The notes beneath the pieces are model-generated. The model was given only the letters and a program-made list of their open reading frames with translations, had not been told where the DNA came from and ran no database searches. Position numbers and translations under genes: made by a program. DNA of 64,000 nt from Toxoplasma gondii ME49 (Eukaryota > Apicomplexa > Conoidasida > Eucoccidiorida > Sarcocystidae), in assembly GCF_000006565.2 (NCBI RefSeq), contig NC_031471.1, positions 1,862,661-1,926,660 of the forward strand, in the 5' to 3' direction. Within the stretch, counting starts at the first letter, position 1. The number at the start of each line of letters is the position of its first letter. Positions 15,001 through 25,582 of this stretch are shown in pieces.

Positions 15001-16432
15001 GAAGCAAGAAGACCAATGGGTCAACAGGCAGTAGGCGGACAGGATGGGTGGACGCTTTGCACGGATAAACTCAACCGGACAGCGGCGGGTTTGGAATGTT
15101 GTCGCGTCGTCAACGGAACCAAGCTGACTTTGTGGAAGGAGAGACGGGGGACATAAGGGGAAATTAGCATACGGGGACAACAGAAGAAGCGTTTCCTTCG
15201 GTTAAGTAGTACCCCTGGATGAAGTCAAAACTTGCAATAAACCAGTATGTGCGATTGGAGACTGAGCGCAACCGGCAGAGCGTTGTGTAGCTGGATGCCG
15301 TGAATGAACGATAAGTGAAGAGTTTGTGTCTGGCACGTGTATACCCACTGTAAAACTAGTGTTGCTTGTGCTGAATTTCACGAAGGGGAAATGCAAGAGT
15401 ATTGCAGAGTCTTTCGCATCAAAATGCCCCCTAATATACTGATAGACCTGCAGAGGCGAGCGAATCCAGAACTACAACGATGGTAGCAGATTTTTAAAAG
15501 ACGAACCTTTGCAGCGATTGACTGGAGAGTGCATTGTTGATTTCGGATGCAAGTAAACGCATTTACCCCTGCCGCGGCGGCAGAGACCAGGAACCCTCCA
15601 CAGTGGTCTTCTATGCAATAGGCGAATGCGTTGTCAGCGCAGTGTGCGTTGGTTAGACATTCTTGAACGCCCAGTCGACCTGAATAGTCACAAAAAGAAA
15701 GTGAAAATAGCAGATATGTGGGAGCCAGCAGAGACCGTGGATCAGCTCAGATGCACAGATGGACACAATTAATTCCTGTACGCTTTGTATTTACTTGTCA
15801 CCTGAGATTAAGGTGAGGAGAACGCCCTCTACAGCTTTGGTTGTTGCATTCAGGAGCACACCGTTGTATTTGGTTTTTCCGGCAGTCATATTGGGAAAAC
15901 TCAAATCAACGAAACAAGGACGGTGAACCTGAGAAGGAATGGGATCAGCGGTGGCGGAAGCCGAATAGGAAAGGATTAACACCTCTTAGAATATCTGTTA
16001 CGGGACTTCCCGTTCTTGAGATACTTACCCAGAGGAACGAAAAAGTCTCTAACATGATTGCAAGGAATATCGTCTCCATTAATGTCGAGATTTGGGCAGC
16101 CGCACAAGCGAACGCCTTCTACGGTGTGCGCTTTGTTCCTTCGATGCCCGACCCCCGCTCGAAAAATGCAAGATGTCGGTGAGGACGAATCACATATCCA
16201 TTTGTTTGCGTTGGCAAAAAGAGATTCTGGAAAATACGAAAGCAGGGGAAAGAGGAGTGACTGATAAGCCAGCTCGCGCTTAGCACTTTGCGTACCAACC
16301 CTGCATCCTATAGACTGCAAATCAGCCTCCTTCGGCGACACTTGGTTAATTGTAAAGCCGAACAGCACTGAGAGCTCTACACAGCTGTCGCACTTGCATT
16401 ATAACGCAGATCCACCTCAAATCCACATTCGG

Positions 16433-16467
<35 letters not shown>

Positions 16468-19400
16468 TATACATGCGCATGTGTAGGGCGTACCGTCAAG
16501 CATATGTGGACCAGTGAATATGTCTGTGAAAACGATAGAGCAGCAGGCGTTGTCTAGTAACCACACAAGAGTCTCAGTTTTTTGGAGAGAAAGATCTCTT
16601 TATGTGTGATTACATACCGGTGGGTTTCAGGTTCCTTGCAGTTCCACACGGCTCAGAGGGTGTCGTCGCAATGACCTCATATTTTTCGGTTATCCCTTTT
16701 CCAGGGATGTCTCCTGGTTTAATGTCGCACCAGTAACCCTCCACGCACCTAGAACCCAAAAGGACAACCACTGTTGGTCCACCACTGTACTCATCTCTAA
16801 ATATTTAGATTCGCACACGTGTGGATGTATCCTATACATGCACGCGTATGCATGTAGAACTCTGTAGTGAGTGTCCACGAGTACTGAAGCAACGCTAACA
16901 GAATGGTATCTATATGGACATATTTGCACATGGGCGCAAACGTACATCTGAACGTCTGTGTATACGTGGATGCATGAAAGCACAGATTTTCGTGTTTATC
17001 GCTTCAACTAAATGGACAGTCACCAGGTTTCCTCGCGGGAGGCTTGCGTCTCCTATCTGAACCTTTGCACTTGGTTTTCGGGGTTCAACCGTCTGCAACC
17101 ACGGTTTGCATATCTGTGTTGCCTCTCTCATTACCTGAAGAGTCGACTGTCCTGCTTATCGGGATGAAAACCAAAACATCGGCCTTTATCGCATACACCC
17201 ATTCCACTGAAGCAGTCTGTGTTCACTTTGCACTCGTCTGCCAATCTCCCGTCGGTTCTCTTTCCGTCTGCCGTGGCTTGGCTATTTGCCGCCGGACCCG
17301 TTATATACTGCAGTAGTCTCCACTGTGAAGGAGTGGGTGAGGAAAGGTCTTCGTTCCTGTCGATCGCGGAGATGACCTCTCTGTGTTTACGGGAAAGGAG
17401 CACCTCCTTCTTTCTCTTTGCTACTTGCCCCTGAATTTCAGAACCTGAAAGGCTAGCCGAAGCTACATCCAGGTCATTTCCCGTTTTCGCTTCGCCTTGT
17501 TTGAATGTGCTTTCCGAAAACGGCGAAACCTGTTCGCTGGAAATTTCACCCGAATACCGTTTTCCCTTTCCCTCACGATCCCCAGAAGCTGTCGGTTTAT
17601 ACAGGTCAGTCGCTTCCTGCAGATCATAACCTTTTTTCTCTCGTTCTCCTCTTGCAAGCACCTGACGATGTTTCACAGTGTCTGTGGACTCATATGTTTG
17701 CCTATTTTCCCAAACGGAATCACCGTGTGGGAGAAGGATGTGGAGGTATCCTAAGAACACTGGTACAGTGCAATGGCTTTCATCCACGCTGCGACTGTTG
17801 CACCCACATAGAGTTGCTGAAGCAATGCCGGAGATCCCTTCCTCGTCCGCTCTCGTTTGCGCTGCATCCCTGTCATTGTCTGAGTAGACTCTTGTGTTTT
17901 CAACTTGGTTGCCGTTGTGCGCTGTTCCCATGCCCCGGCTGAAACCGGCCGCCGTCTGTGTTTTCCTTCCTGGAAAAGACGGTAAATGTTCGTCTTCAAA
18001 CTCGCCGTCAATCGACGGCGAAACCGGAGCATCCAACCGACGCAAAACACTCGATTCTAGGTCACTGTGTGGGGCTGCTCGTGGTGTTTCGCCTCCCTCT
18101 GTATCTGTTCGGAGAGGTACTTTTTCGGAATCAGACGTAGTGACACTTCTACGGTCATTTTGATCTTCGATGTGTGCCTCCCCGTTTGACCCACCAGAGT
18201 TATCCATGTCGGTGAAAACGTCCGAATGACTGGAGGAAGACAACGAGTTCTTCTGAGAAAACGCCTCATTGTCAGCAAGAGGGCGTGACCCAGAAGCAGG
18301 ATGTTCTGAAGCGGCAGCCAGGGCGGCCATGGCAGCCGGACGAGGCGAGACTACGCAGTAGGAACCCCCACCGTAAGTCTTGCAGGGAAGTCGGATTGGA
18401 GGGTCCTGCAAGGAGAACCGCATATACACATACACCCCCGCGTATGTGTGCGAATGCAGCACATTTAAATGCCTAATTAGATGCGTGCCTGACGCTGACA
18501 TCTAATGGCGTCCCCATGATGTGAGGCTGTCGGTTCAAAAACTGCAGATTAAAGTTCTCTTTAATGGAGCGGCCCACCCTAAACTATCGTGTGAGCGCAG
18601 CTCGGCTTCCTAACGTTTTTTTCTGTAATACATTAAAGCATAACCAGTGTGGAAGCATGGTGGGAAAAACACCACCAAGGAGGAAGGCGTATCCGTCTTC
18701 TACACACTTCCTCGCTGTGCCACGAAATTTGCGTTCGGATGGTCTGAATAACTCCTTTAGTTTTAGCCCATTTGAGCATGTGCCAACTAGAATAAGCATA
18801 CCATTTGCGACAGTTGGTTTTTATTTCGGAGAACATCACATCCGTCGCGACGTTTTCCTCTGAAGGCGTAAACATAGAAACCACCTGAGTCCAAGCCGAC
18901 ACCGTGCATCTTCGCCAGTTCGCAAACACTGCCGAACCTGCAGGTGAAAGTACGAGGCGAACGACTCGTGAGACTTCCGGAAAAAATCCTTGCATTTGTG
19001 TCGTGTTCATTGCCTTCTGAAAAAGTTCTAGAGGCAACATCCGCAAATGGTTCTACCGACCCTCTGCTGTTCGCCACATTCTCTGGAGAGCCATCCTTTT
19101 TCGCACGTCGCCTGGGACCCGAAACGCCTTCCTGATTTGCTGTCTCACTCAAAGAAAAAGACTCGTCGCTACGGTTTTCCAGAAGCAAGAGTTCCCTTTC
19201 CTCTCGATGCTGCTCGTCCTCCTGTTCCTCGTGAGTCTGGTGAATGTCAAAACCAGCAATTACCAATCGGCCGATCGGAACAGCAAAGTCTGAAAAGTCT
19301 GAGCAAGGAACGCCGCTGTTCGTCAGGTCTGTTCCCGAGCAACCACAAATGGTGAAGGTACCAGGACGTACGTTGTTCCTTGGTACTACCAGACCAAAGT

Positions 19401-20928
19401 TGGCAAGGCAATAACCTCCTGGACGGAAATCGGTACTCGCGTAAGTGCAGTTGACTGCTGTTCCGACTTGGAGCGAAATCGTCGAGTTTCCGTGCGTGAC
19501 ATCGTAATTTGTAGACAATAACACATCCTCTGCTGTCGCCTCCGCCTCGCTGGTTATGTAAGAAGAGAAGATGGTCCTATCGTCACGAAGAGAAACACCT
19601 TCTTTGAGTATCAATTCGGGGCCAGCGAAAGGCAGAGGACAGTCCGAATTATTGCTTCTGGGCTCTCTGCAGACATTCGAATCTTCGGTTGCCTGTGACA
19701 CGCCCTCATCATCCAGCAGCAAGAAATCTTCTGGGGTTAATGATACCTCCCTGATATCGCGAGCTTGGCTTCGAGACGCCTGTTGTATTTTGTATGGGGT
19801 GCTTGCCGCGAGGTATGGAAAGCCAAGCTCCTGGTGTGTTCCTTTTCCACTAACACCCGACACGCCACACACAGCGAAGTCGTTCCCTTCTACAATGCTG
19901 ACCGCAAAAACGGCGTCTGCAAGTTCGTCTGTTGTTCCATAGAAGTGGCCTTTTAAAGCCAAGTTACAATGCTCCCCCATGCGACAGAGAAAACGACGAG
20001 ACTCGGGACCTGCAAACCCCCAACACCGTCTTTCGACGCATCTTCGGCCCTGTCCAAAACAATCGGTGTCAACTACACATGCACTGAGCTCGAGTAGCCG
20101 CTTGCCTACATCTGATTGATTTTTGAATGGATGACTGTGAGCATGCCCGTGCTGCAACTGTCTGCGGGAAGTCCCCTGTGCCATTTTGGATGTTTCCTTG
20201 TCACCCTCCAGAGCATGCTTCTGTGTTTGTTGTTGTTGATTTGTTAAGTGTCCTGCTGAAGCTGTCACTGCTGAGACCTGCTTTGATGTTGCGTCATTTG
20301 TCCGAATACCTTGACTATTTTGGTTATATTCCTCCCAGTCTTTCGAACTCGTAAGCTTTGGTAGTTCACTCCGCAGAAGAGCTTCTTCAGCAGAATAAGG
20401 AGGTTCCCGATTCTTTGCATGAAAAAGGCGATTGCTTACATCGAAGAGGCTGCTACCGTTACTTCCACGAAGGGGTCTTCCTAGGACGTCCAAAACACGG
20501 AAGAAGGTAGACCCAGCACCGCCCATGTGGCGCCTGTCTACTAGTTCACTTTCAGGAGGCTGCCCTATTCCCGCAAAGTTGGGTGAGGATGAGTCTGTGC
20601 TGTTATGTTCCACACCGCTTTCTGCTGCGGATGCAAAGATGAAAGGTAAGAGAGTATTTCTGGTAAGGTGCATGGCAGTGCCTGGGAGAACTGATTGCGA
20701 ATGCAGATCGAGCATTGCACCAGCATTTAACAGCGACACAAATAGAATTGCAGCTTGTTTCGACCAGGTCTTTGCTGTATGTAGTCTCTTGAACCCACAA
20801 CGAGGATTAGGAGTTTCCCGGGCTCTGACTGCAGATGTTGGTCCTTGCGAAGCACGCGAACCGGTCACACGCGTGACGTCTTCTTGAGGAAGTCGTGTTG
20901 TTGTCGGCATCATCATGGTGGATTCCAA
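1..20928 (-). CDS. Giant modular type I membrane protein (partial, C-terminal end outside window)
   Basis: I read one gene with exons 20928-18802, 18405-17135, 16748-16618, 16226-16029, 15928-15802, 15679-15507, 15355-15173, 14860-14694, 14301-14148, 13938-13227, 12892-12774, 12380-12239, 11593-9860, 9335-4818, 4456-4164, 3504-2575 and 1692-1. All use GT-AG sites, and phases agree everywhere except exon 4 to exon 5, where a microexon is probably missing. The start has a hydrophobic stretch at residues 59-73, likely a signal sequence. Domain order is cysteine-triad modules, Ig-like, an 'FIYW' domain, Ig-like, Sushi-like, GVDCGG repeats, LNR, SEA-like and Sushi-like. A transmembrane helix (coding bases 681-620) and a cytoplasmic tail follow, still open at base 1. 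Such an array suggests a secreted or surface adhesin, which is inference. It could be two genes merged, but continuous phases across 16 of 17 exons argue against that. I do not recognise a named gene. Confidence 0.75.
620..681 (-). other. Transmembrane helix of the giant protein
   Basis: Bases 681-620 encode about 21 hydrophobic residues ([19 protein letters not shown] core) followed by a basic stop-transfer cluster ([11 protein letters not shown]). The side before it holds cysteine-rich Sushi-like modules. The side after it is hydrophilic, has no cysteine pairs, and stays open to base 1. This fixes the topology as extracellular N terminus and cytoplasmic C terminus. Confidence 0.85.
4595..4640. 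repeat. (TA)n microsatellite in an intron of the giant gene
   Basis: Mixed TATATG/TA units between the exons ending at 4818 and starting at 4456. No coding potential. Confidence 0.9.
4818..9335 (-). other. Sushi, GVDCGG-repeat and LNR exon of the giant protein
   Basis: This single 4.5-kb exon encodes Sushi/CCP-like modules at its start (cysteine-W-C spacing, such as CSREGVWSL and CQAPC). Two pairs of cysteine repeats of the form [22 protein letters not shown] follow, at about 8,060-7,890 and 7,480-7,290. The fourth copy has drifted (EEDVDCGG). Long less-structured stretches rich in S, G and acidic residues come next. A Lin-12/Notch repeat then lies at about 5,095-4,995: [17 protein letters not shown] followed by [11 protein letters not shown], with its six cysteines and DG-D calcium residues. 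LNRs combined with Sushi modules occur in pappalysin-type proteins, but I see no zinc-protease HExxH motif here. Confidence 0.7.
9636..9694. repeat. (TA)n/(TATATG)n microsatellite
   Basis: A TA-rich simple repeat lies in the intron between exons 11593-9860 and 9335-4818. Confidence 0.9.
9860..13938 (-). other. Two bacterial-type Ig-like domains and an FIYW domain within the giant protein
   Basis: The exon 13938-13227 starts with a stretch ([15 protein letters not shown], then [12 protein letters not shown]) typical of SbsA Ig-like (Big_5) domains: a 'P-x-x-x-G/N' opening, a phi-x-F-x-E/K-x-phi strand, and a closing TDLIGN motif. The exon at 11593-9860 repeats the plan ([21 protein letters not shown], then [11 protein letters not shown]), followed by Sushi-like modules with paired cysteines and W residues. 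Between them, exons 12892-12774 and 12380-12239 encode a GLYMPA ... AFFIYWKKE ... WIIDTN pattern. It resembles a small domain I associate with protist extracellular proteins, and I cannot name it. The assignment rests on motif reading only. Confidence 0.55.
14148..20090 (-). other. Cysteine-triad repeat region of the giant protein
   Basis: Three short modules recur in order. Module A is a C-x4-[DH]C-...-C-x4-C-x-GF pattern, with copies near 20,080, 17,190 and 15,660 and a partial copy at the end of the 14,148 exon. Module B is an FxC-x5-C-x-L pattern, seen three times ([27 protein letters not shown]). Module C is a CGC-x3-D-x6-C-x5-DF pattern, seen near 19,290, 16,100 and 14,250, for example [16 protein letters not shown]. 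Introns fall between or inside modules, as expected if the set was duplicated. The exon at 14860-14694 carries a [11 protein letters not shown] stretch that resembles a calcium-binding loop. I do not know a named family for this triad. Confidence 0.65.
16432..16472. repeat. (TA)n microsatellite
   Basis: A run of about 40 alternating T/A bases with one G lies in the intron between exons 16748-16618 and 16226-16029. Confidence 0.9.
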
Positions 20929-23900
20929 GTCGCCAAGATGAGATTCGTCTGTTAGCGCGCCCGTACGTCGGACGCTGGAGACAAAAATATTGCATTCATG
21001 TCCGCATGCCGCGTGACAGCGAGGGTCGGGGCCGAGCGTTCTGAAAGCGGGGTAGTCGTTTTTCCTGTCTCGGACTATTAGGGCACGTCAACCAGTCTGA
21101 ACAAAGCCTGACGAGGGAACACAGGAATGCCTCGATTGTGAAGAGGCGGACGAGGTCAGCTCCTCGGGTTTTCTTCTTCTCCCTTTCATAGACAGCCAGC
21201 AGCAGCCCGGCACAAATACCGGTATTCTCTCGCGGGGATCGTCTTTCATAAGGCTCAGCTTAGGATATGCCGGTCCTTAAGAGCTATTACTAGAAGTCGC
21301 CATCAACCACTGGTTAGCGTACAACTCAAAACGCCTCTGCCGTGCACGGATGACAATAGTGACGAAAAACTGGACCAGGAAAATAGAGAATAAAAGACGC
21401 TAATACAGTATAACAAAGGACGTAGATGACTGAATACCGATCTCGACCGTTCGGAACACCTAAAAGAGTGCATCGATGAGATGCTGTTGTGCACTGAACG
21501 ATGGAAACAATTCTGCATTTATGCCCAAGCGATCTGTTTGTAGGAATGGTGTGGTGAACAGGCTTGTTCTGCCGTTTAAGTGATTGTGTTAAACGGTTGG
21601 CCCTCTGAACACTTTGCCCCTAGCACATCAATCACCACAATCGCACTTCGCGTAGGTCTCATCGTCAAGGAATGGCCAGCGATAGCCTTGCTTAGGCGCA
21701 AGCAACTGTATGCAAGACAAGGCAACAAACTCTTCAGATGTTTTCTTCAATGGCCAGAAACAGGCACAGTACAGAGAAGTGCTGAACGAACATCTGTTCA
21801 ACAGGCATCCAGGCGCAAGACTACTACAGAACTGTGCACAGGGTACAAGGATGGACACCCCTGGAACTGCAGCAAGGGTGGCAACTGAAAGGGTACAAAA
21901 GATTGAAATAGGGAAAAACTCCTGGGTGGTGTGCAGAGCTACGCTGACAATGACTCCTATGTTTCCGGGAGTTCTTATTTGAGAGGAGAACTTCTGCTAC
22001 ACAGCAGCTTGATAGCACATAAAAAAGCAGCGCAGCAGATAATGTGTGCTTGGCGATCGGTAGTGGGTTAGTAGACGAAGAACGCTTTTTTCGGCTGCCG
22101 TAGCCGCGCAGCATTTCTTTTTTGGCAGGCGCTTCTGCGGAGGACACAACACTTTTGGACGTTCGCCGCCCTACGATTGGCGTTACTCCAAGCAGCAGGA
22201 ATGCGCGATTGTGAATTATTTCGACGCCCATTGTAGAAGGAATAACCTTGGATAGAGAATAAACCACATGAATCCAAAAAGTCGGAACGCAGTACAAACA
22301 GAACAAAATGGTTTTCCGTGGCGACTGTCTGCAATCGGTACTTATCATTGGTCTGGTCAAAAAGACACAACTCAAGTGTCACCGGGGCTGAGGGGAACAC
22401 GTAGGTAACGAGGAGACTACCCTACACCTTCGTTGAAGGTAGGCTGAGTAAAGTGAGGAACGATTGACCACGTCGCTCGATTCAAGTGAGTCAACCACTG
22501 GAAGTAGCTTCAATGAAGAACAACTGGACTGCCTTGTAAATCTGAGAAGAGTTTCTTCTGCAGCCAACTTGAACCAACATTGTGTCAAGACAGTGCATCA
22601 CAAACAACACCGGTGAACAATGTGAGAGCCAGGCAAGCATCATTCCGAGGTTACAACTTGGGATCCAACTCAAAAACTAGCATACTGAGTTCTTCAATTG
22701 AAGCAGAATCTTCAGCACACTGAGCTGCCTTGTGAAATTCGGTGGTGCACAAGGCATCGGATTGAGGAGAAGCGATGCACGCATGCTGTTGTGCCTGTAT
22801 CACGCTTCTATTCTCGGTGTGATTCAGACCGAACCGTATATTTTCCAGTTCGCACGTACTCTGTGGCAAACTCGCGGGTCTCCTGCTCGAGTATACGTGC
22901 TCCACATTACTAAAGGCATAGTCTCGTCCTCTTTGGTGGCTAGAATGTGTAACTCGATGTATATGGGCCTCCTGTTAACAACTTGCCGATATGTGTTTTG
23001 CTCAAAGGACGCAAGTTCACAAGCAATCGTCAGTAGAACCTACTGTCACTTCGCGCCTTTCATGTCCACTGCGCGTACGAAGAGTAATTAACGCAGGCTG
23101 ACAACAGGGCGTTACATCGCTGACATGAAAACATCGCGTGACTACATAAAAAAGTATGCTGGAGAAAAGGTGCCGCCCCTGTGGAGCAATAAACAGCGTG
23201 CGTATCCCATGCTCCACATTGTCTCGAATTGCTCGTTCATGTGTCGCTTGTATGTGAACTTTACCAGGTGCAGCGAAACAACTGCTTTCATCAATTTTGT
23301 GCGCTGTGATGCCACGGAAGGTTCAGCAACACTTCTGACCGCACTGGTTCTTTGGTCAAAGTGACGCGGTTCGAGTGGAAGCCGCCGTCACGCCGCCCAC
23401 TGCTAGCCGTTCGTTTTGTTGTCTTACGGGAGTGAATTCCTTGGGCAAACGCCGCCGAGTTTGCTTGTGGGTGAGAACAAATGAACACTCACACGCTCTC
23501 AGCTGTCGTAACACACATTCTGACAAGCTTGGCGGTACCGTGTGCAGGTTTCAACGCGTGTACTGCAACATTACTCAGAAGGTAGCCCAACGTCACCCGT
23601 TTGGCTACGTTCATTGAAACTGCTCCACCAAAATGGTACTCTACCTTCTTACAAGTGCCGAGAGCAACAACACATCAAATTGTCCACGGAATTCTGTAGG
23701 ACAGGCGAATCAACCGAAAACTGCAACTCATCAACTGGATTTCTACGCAAGCATTAGGAGACGACGCCTCCATCCTTTGAGAGTACCAGATTGCCAAATG
23801 GATTACTGAAACGAATTTCACGGGTGTCTCCACCAGCCTGACTCAGCAAACGGGTTACTTCCTTGTTTCATTCCGTCATGCCAATAGTCGGTGCTGGAGA

Positions 23901-23953
23901 GTGGGCTCGTGTACAGGCAGCACACACACCTACCAGGGCTTCTTAGAAAGAGT
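20929..23953. other. Intergenic stretch between the giant gene and the ROP pseudokinase
   Basis: About 3 kb holding the upstream region of the giant gene and the 3' region of the pseudokinase gene, both on the minus strand. Only short open frames are present on either strand, none with recognisable domains or paired splice signals. It should contain the promoter and 5' leader of the giant gene, but I can place no specific element. Confidence 0.6.
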
Positions 23954-25582
23954 TTATAATGGGGTAAACAACTGCGGATATCTCCTGACAATTTCGAGAG
24001 GCGTTGGCCTTTCATTGGCATCGAATTTGAGGAAGTTAGCCATGATGGACATGAGATCTTGCATTTCAGGCGCCGATGTCGGGGGGAAACAGGTTGACAA
24101 TCGGAGAGCAGGTCTGTCCCGAGCCAACATAGAAATTCGCTTCGCAGTGACGAGCGGCGAGGCAGGCGGCCCAAGGTGTCCAAAGGGATGCTGAGATCCA
24201 CCACAAAGAAGCTGAAACATAACTCGTCCCAATGACCAAGAATCTCGAGCTTGACCATATACGACATTAGGACGTAACGCAGCAACTTTTGTGAAGACCG
24301 ACGCAGTTTCAGGGTCATAATACATAACGTGTCCCGCCTCTTCGAATGGTTCCGGCTTTCCTGTGTAAAACCTAGCCGCACCAAAGTTCACCAAATAGAG
24401 CAGACGAGCTGGTGGCGTTGTCCCTGTCAATTCGCTTCCACTCAAGAAGAATGCTGCAGAAGAAATTCCATTATGGACAACGCCCATTGAATGCAACATG
24501 GCGGTATTGAGAATCATCTGTTTCACTAGAAACGCAGCCAGTGTCGGACTCAGGTTTTTATAGCTCAACACGGATAAGGGAATCTCTGCCGGAGAAAATT
24601 GAATGAAAAGGTTCAAGACTGCTCGGGATCCACTCTGATCGCTCTCCACGTCGAATTGTAGGGGAGCGTTGTCCGCGGCAAGGACATACGTTCCACCTGG
24701 AAACATCACGCCATAATGTGAACAGAGGTGTTCGGATCTTCCTTCGTATCCTGGAGGAATAAGTGAAATTTGCTTCTGCACCCTCTGCACGAGCCCGTGT
24801 TTCAAGAATTGCGGGTCGACACTTTCTTTTTCACTGTGTGGATTCGTATAAAAGAGAGGTTGCCAGTAAATGTGGTCAGGTACATTTCCTCCATCCTGCT
24901 TGTCTCGCATTTTCAAGAGAATAAACCCTTCGTGCACACCAGCCACTCCGAGAAAACTGACATGTTTTTCGGTCCCACCAATTCCAATAGGACGGAGACG
25001 CATGCTCAGCGACGGTTGTCCACTCGGTGGAATCAGACGTCCTCGGGCAGTTAGCATGGTCCTGAGAAGATTCAGGTCCTCCTCTGACGGTAATCGTACC
25101 CTATATTGTCTTCCCTTGGTAAGGATCACACCGAGACCTGCGGCGAAATTGGGCCTCTGTGAGGCAGCCGCGGGATTCATTGCCTGATTCTGCAATTCTC
25201 TATATAGTTGGCTTCTCGAGCTCAGTGTATCGCCAGTTCCAGCAGATATGCTTAACAACATTGCGAGGGCACCTACGCGCGATGCTCCCTTTTCATCCCC
25301 GCTTCCAGAAGACTCGGCTGCAGACTGTGTGACCGACGACGAACGAGAACTCTTTCGTGCCAGTGGCAGATCAGATGGACGAGGTTGTCTGTGTCTGAGG
25401 CCAAACGCAACAGACACAACCCCTGCCAAACACAACAAAACAAAAACCCAGAGAAGCCATTTCTGGTAGCGGCAACTCGCCAGCTGACGATGCCTCTTCG
25501 TAGGACACAAAGGCGAACCAAGCCCCGTCATTGACTCTGCATACACGCGCGATCTTTCACCTGCAAAGATATCAGAAGACAT
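23954..25582 (-). CDS. Rhoptry-kinase family (ROP2-like) pseudokinase
   Basis: A single-exon 542-residue protein, as is usual for ROP kinases. A hydrophobic segment at residues 42-62 (WLLWVFVLLCLAGVV) follows a basic stretch and should act as signal or anchor; Met18 is an alternative start that would place it nearer the N terminus. A kinase-like fold follows, with a C-lobe that is readable: the catalytic-loop position reads VVHNG (about 368-372) instead of HRD, and the DFG position reads NFG (about 399-401). The DxWSLG helix-F motif and a closing ERP motif are intact. Loss of the catalytic Asp and the DFG Asp makes phosphotransfer unlikely. Known family members are secreted from rhoptries into the host cell and several pseudokinases act as scaffolds. 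I cannot say which ROP this is. Confidence 0.8.
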   Translation of the reverse strand: MSSDIFAGERSRVYAESMTGLGSPLCPTKRHRQLASCRYQKWLLWVFVLLCLAGVVSVAFGLRHRQPRPSDLPLARKSSRSSSVTQSAAESSGSGDEKGASRVGALAMLLSISAGTGDTLSSRSQLYRELQNQAMNPAAASQRPNFAAGLGVILTKGRQYRVRLPSEEDLNLLRTMLTARGRLIPPSGQPSLSMRLRPIGIGGTEKHVSFLGVAGVHEGFILLKMRDKQDGGNVPDHIYWQPLFYTNPHSEKESVDPQFLKHGLVQRVQKQISLIPPGYEGRSEHLCSHYGVMFPGGTYVLAADNAPLQFDVESDQSGSRAVLNLFIQFSPAEIPLSVLSYKNLSPTLAAFLVKQMILNTAMLHSMGVVHNGISSAAFFLSGSELTGTTPPARLLYLVNFGAARFYTGKPEPFEEAGHVMYYDPETASVFTKVAALRPNVVYGQARDSWSLGRVMFQLLCGGSQHPFGHLGPPASPLVTAKRISMLARDRPALRLSTCFPPTSAPEMQDLMSIMANFLKFDANERPTPLEIVRRYPQLFTPL

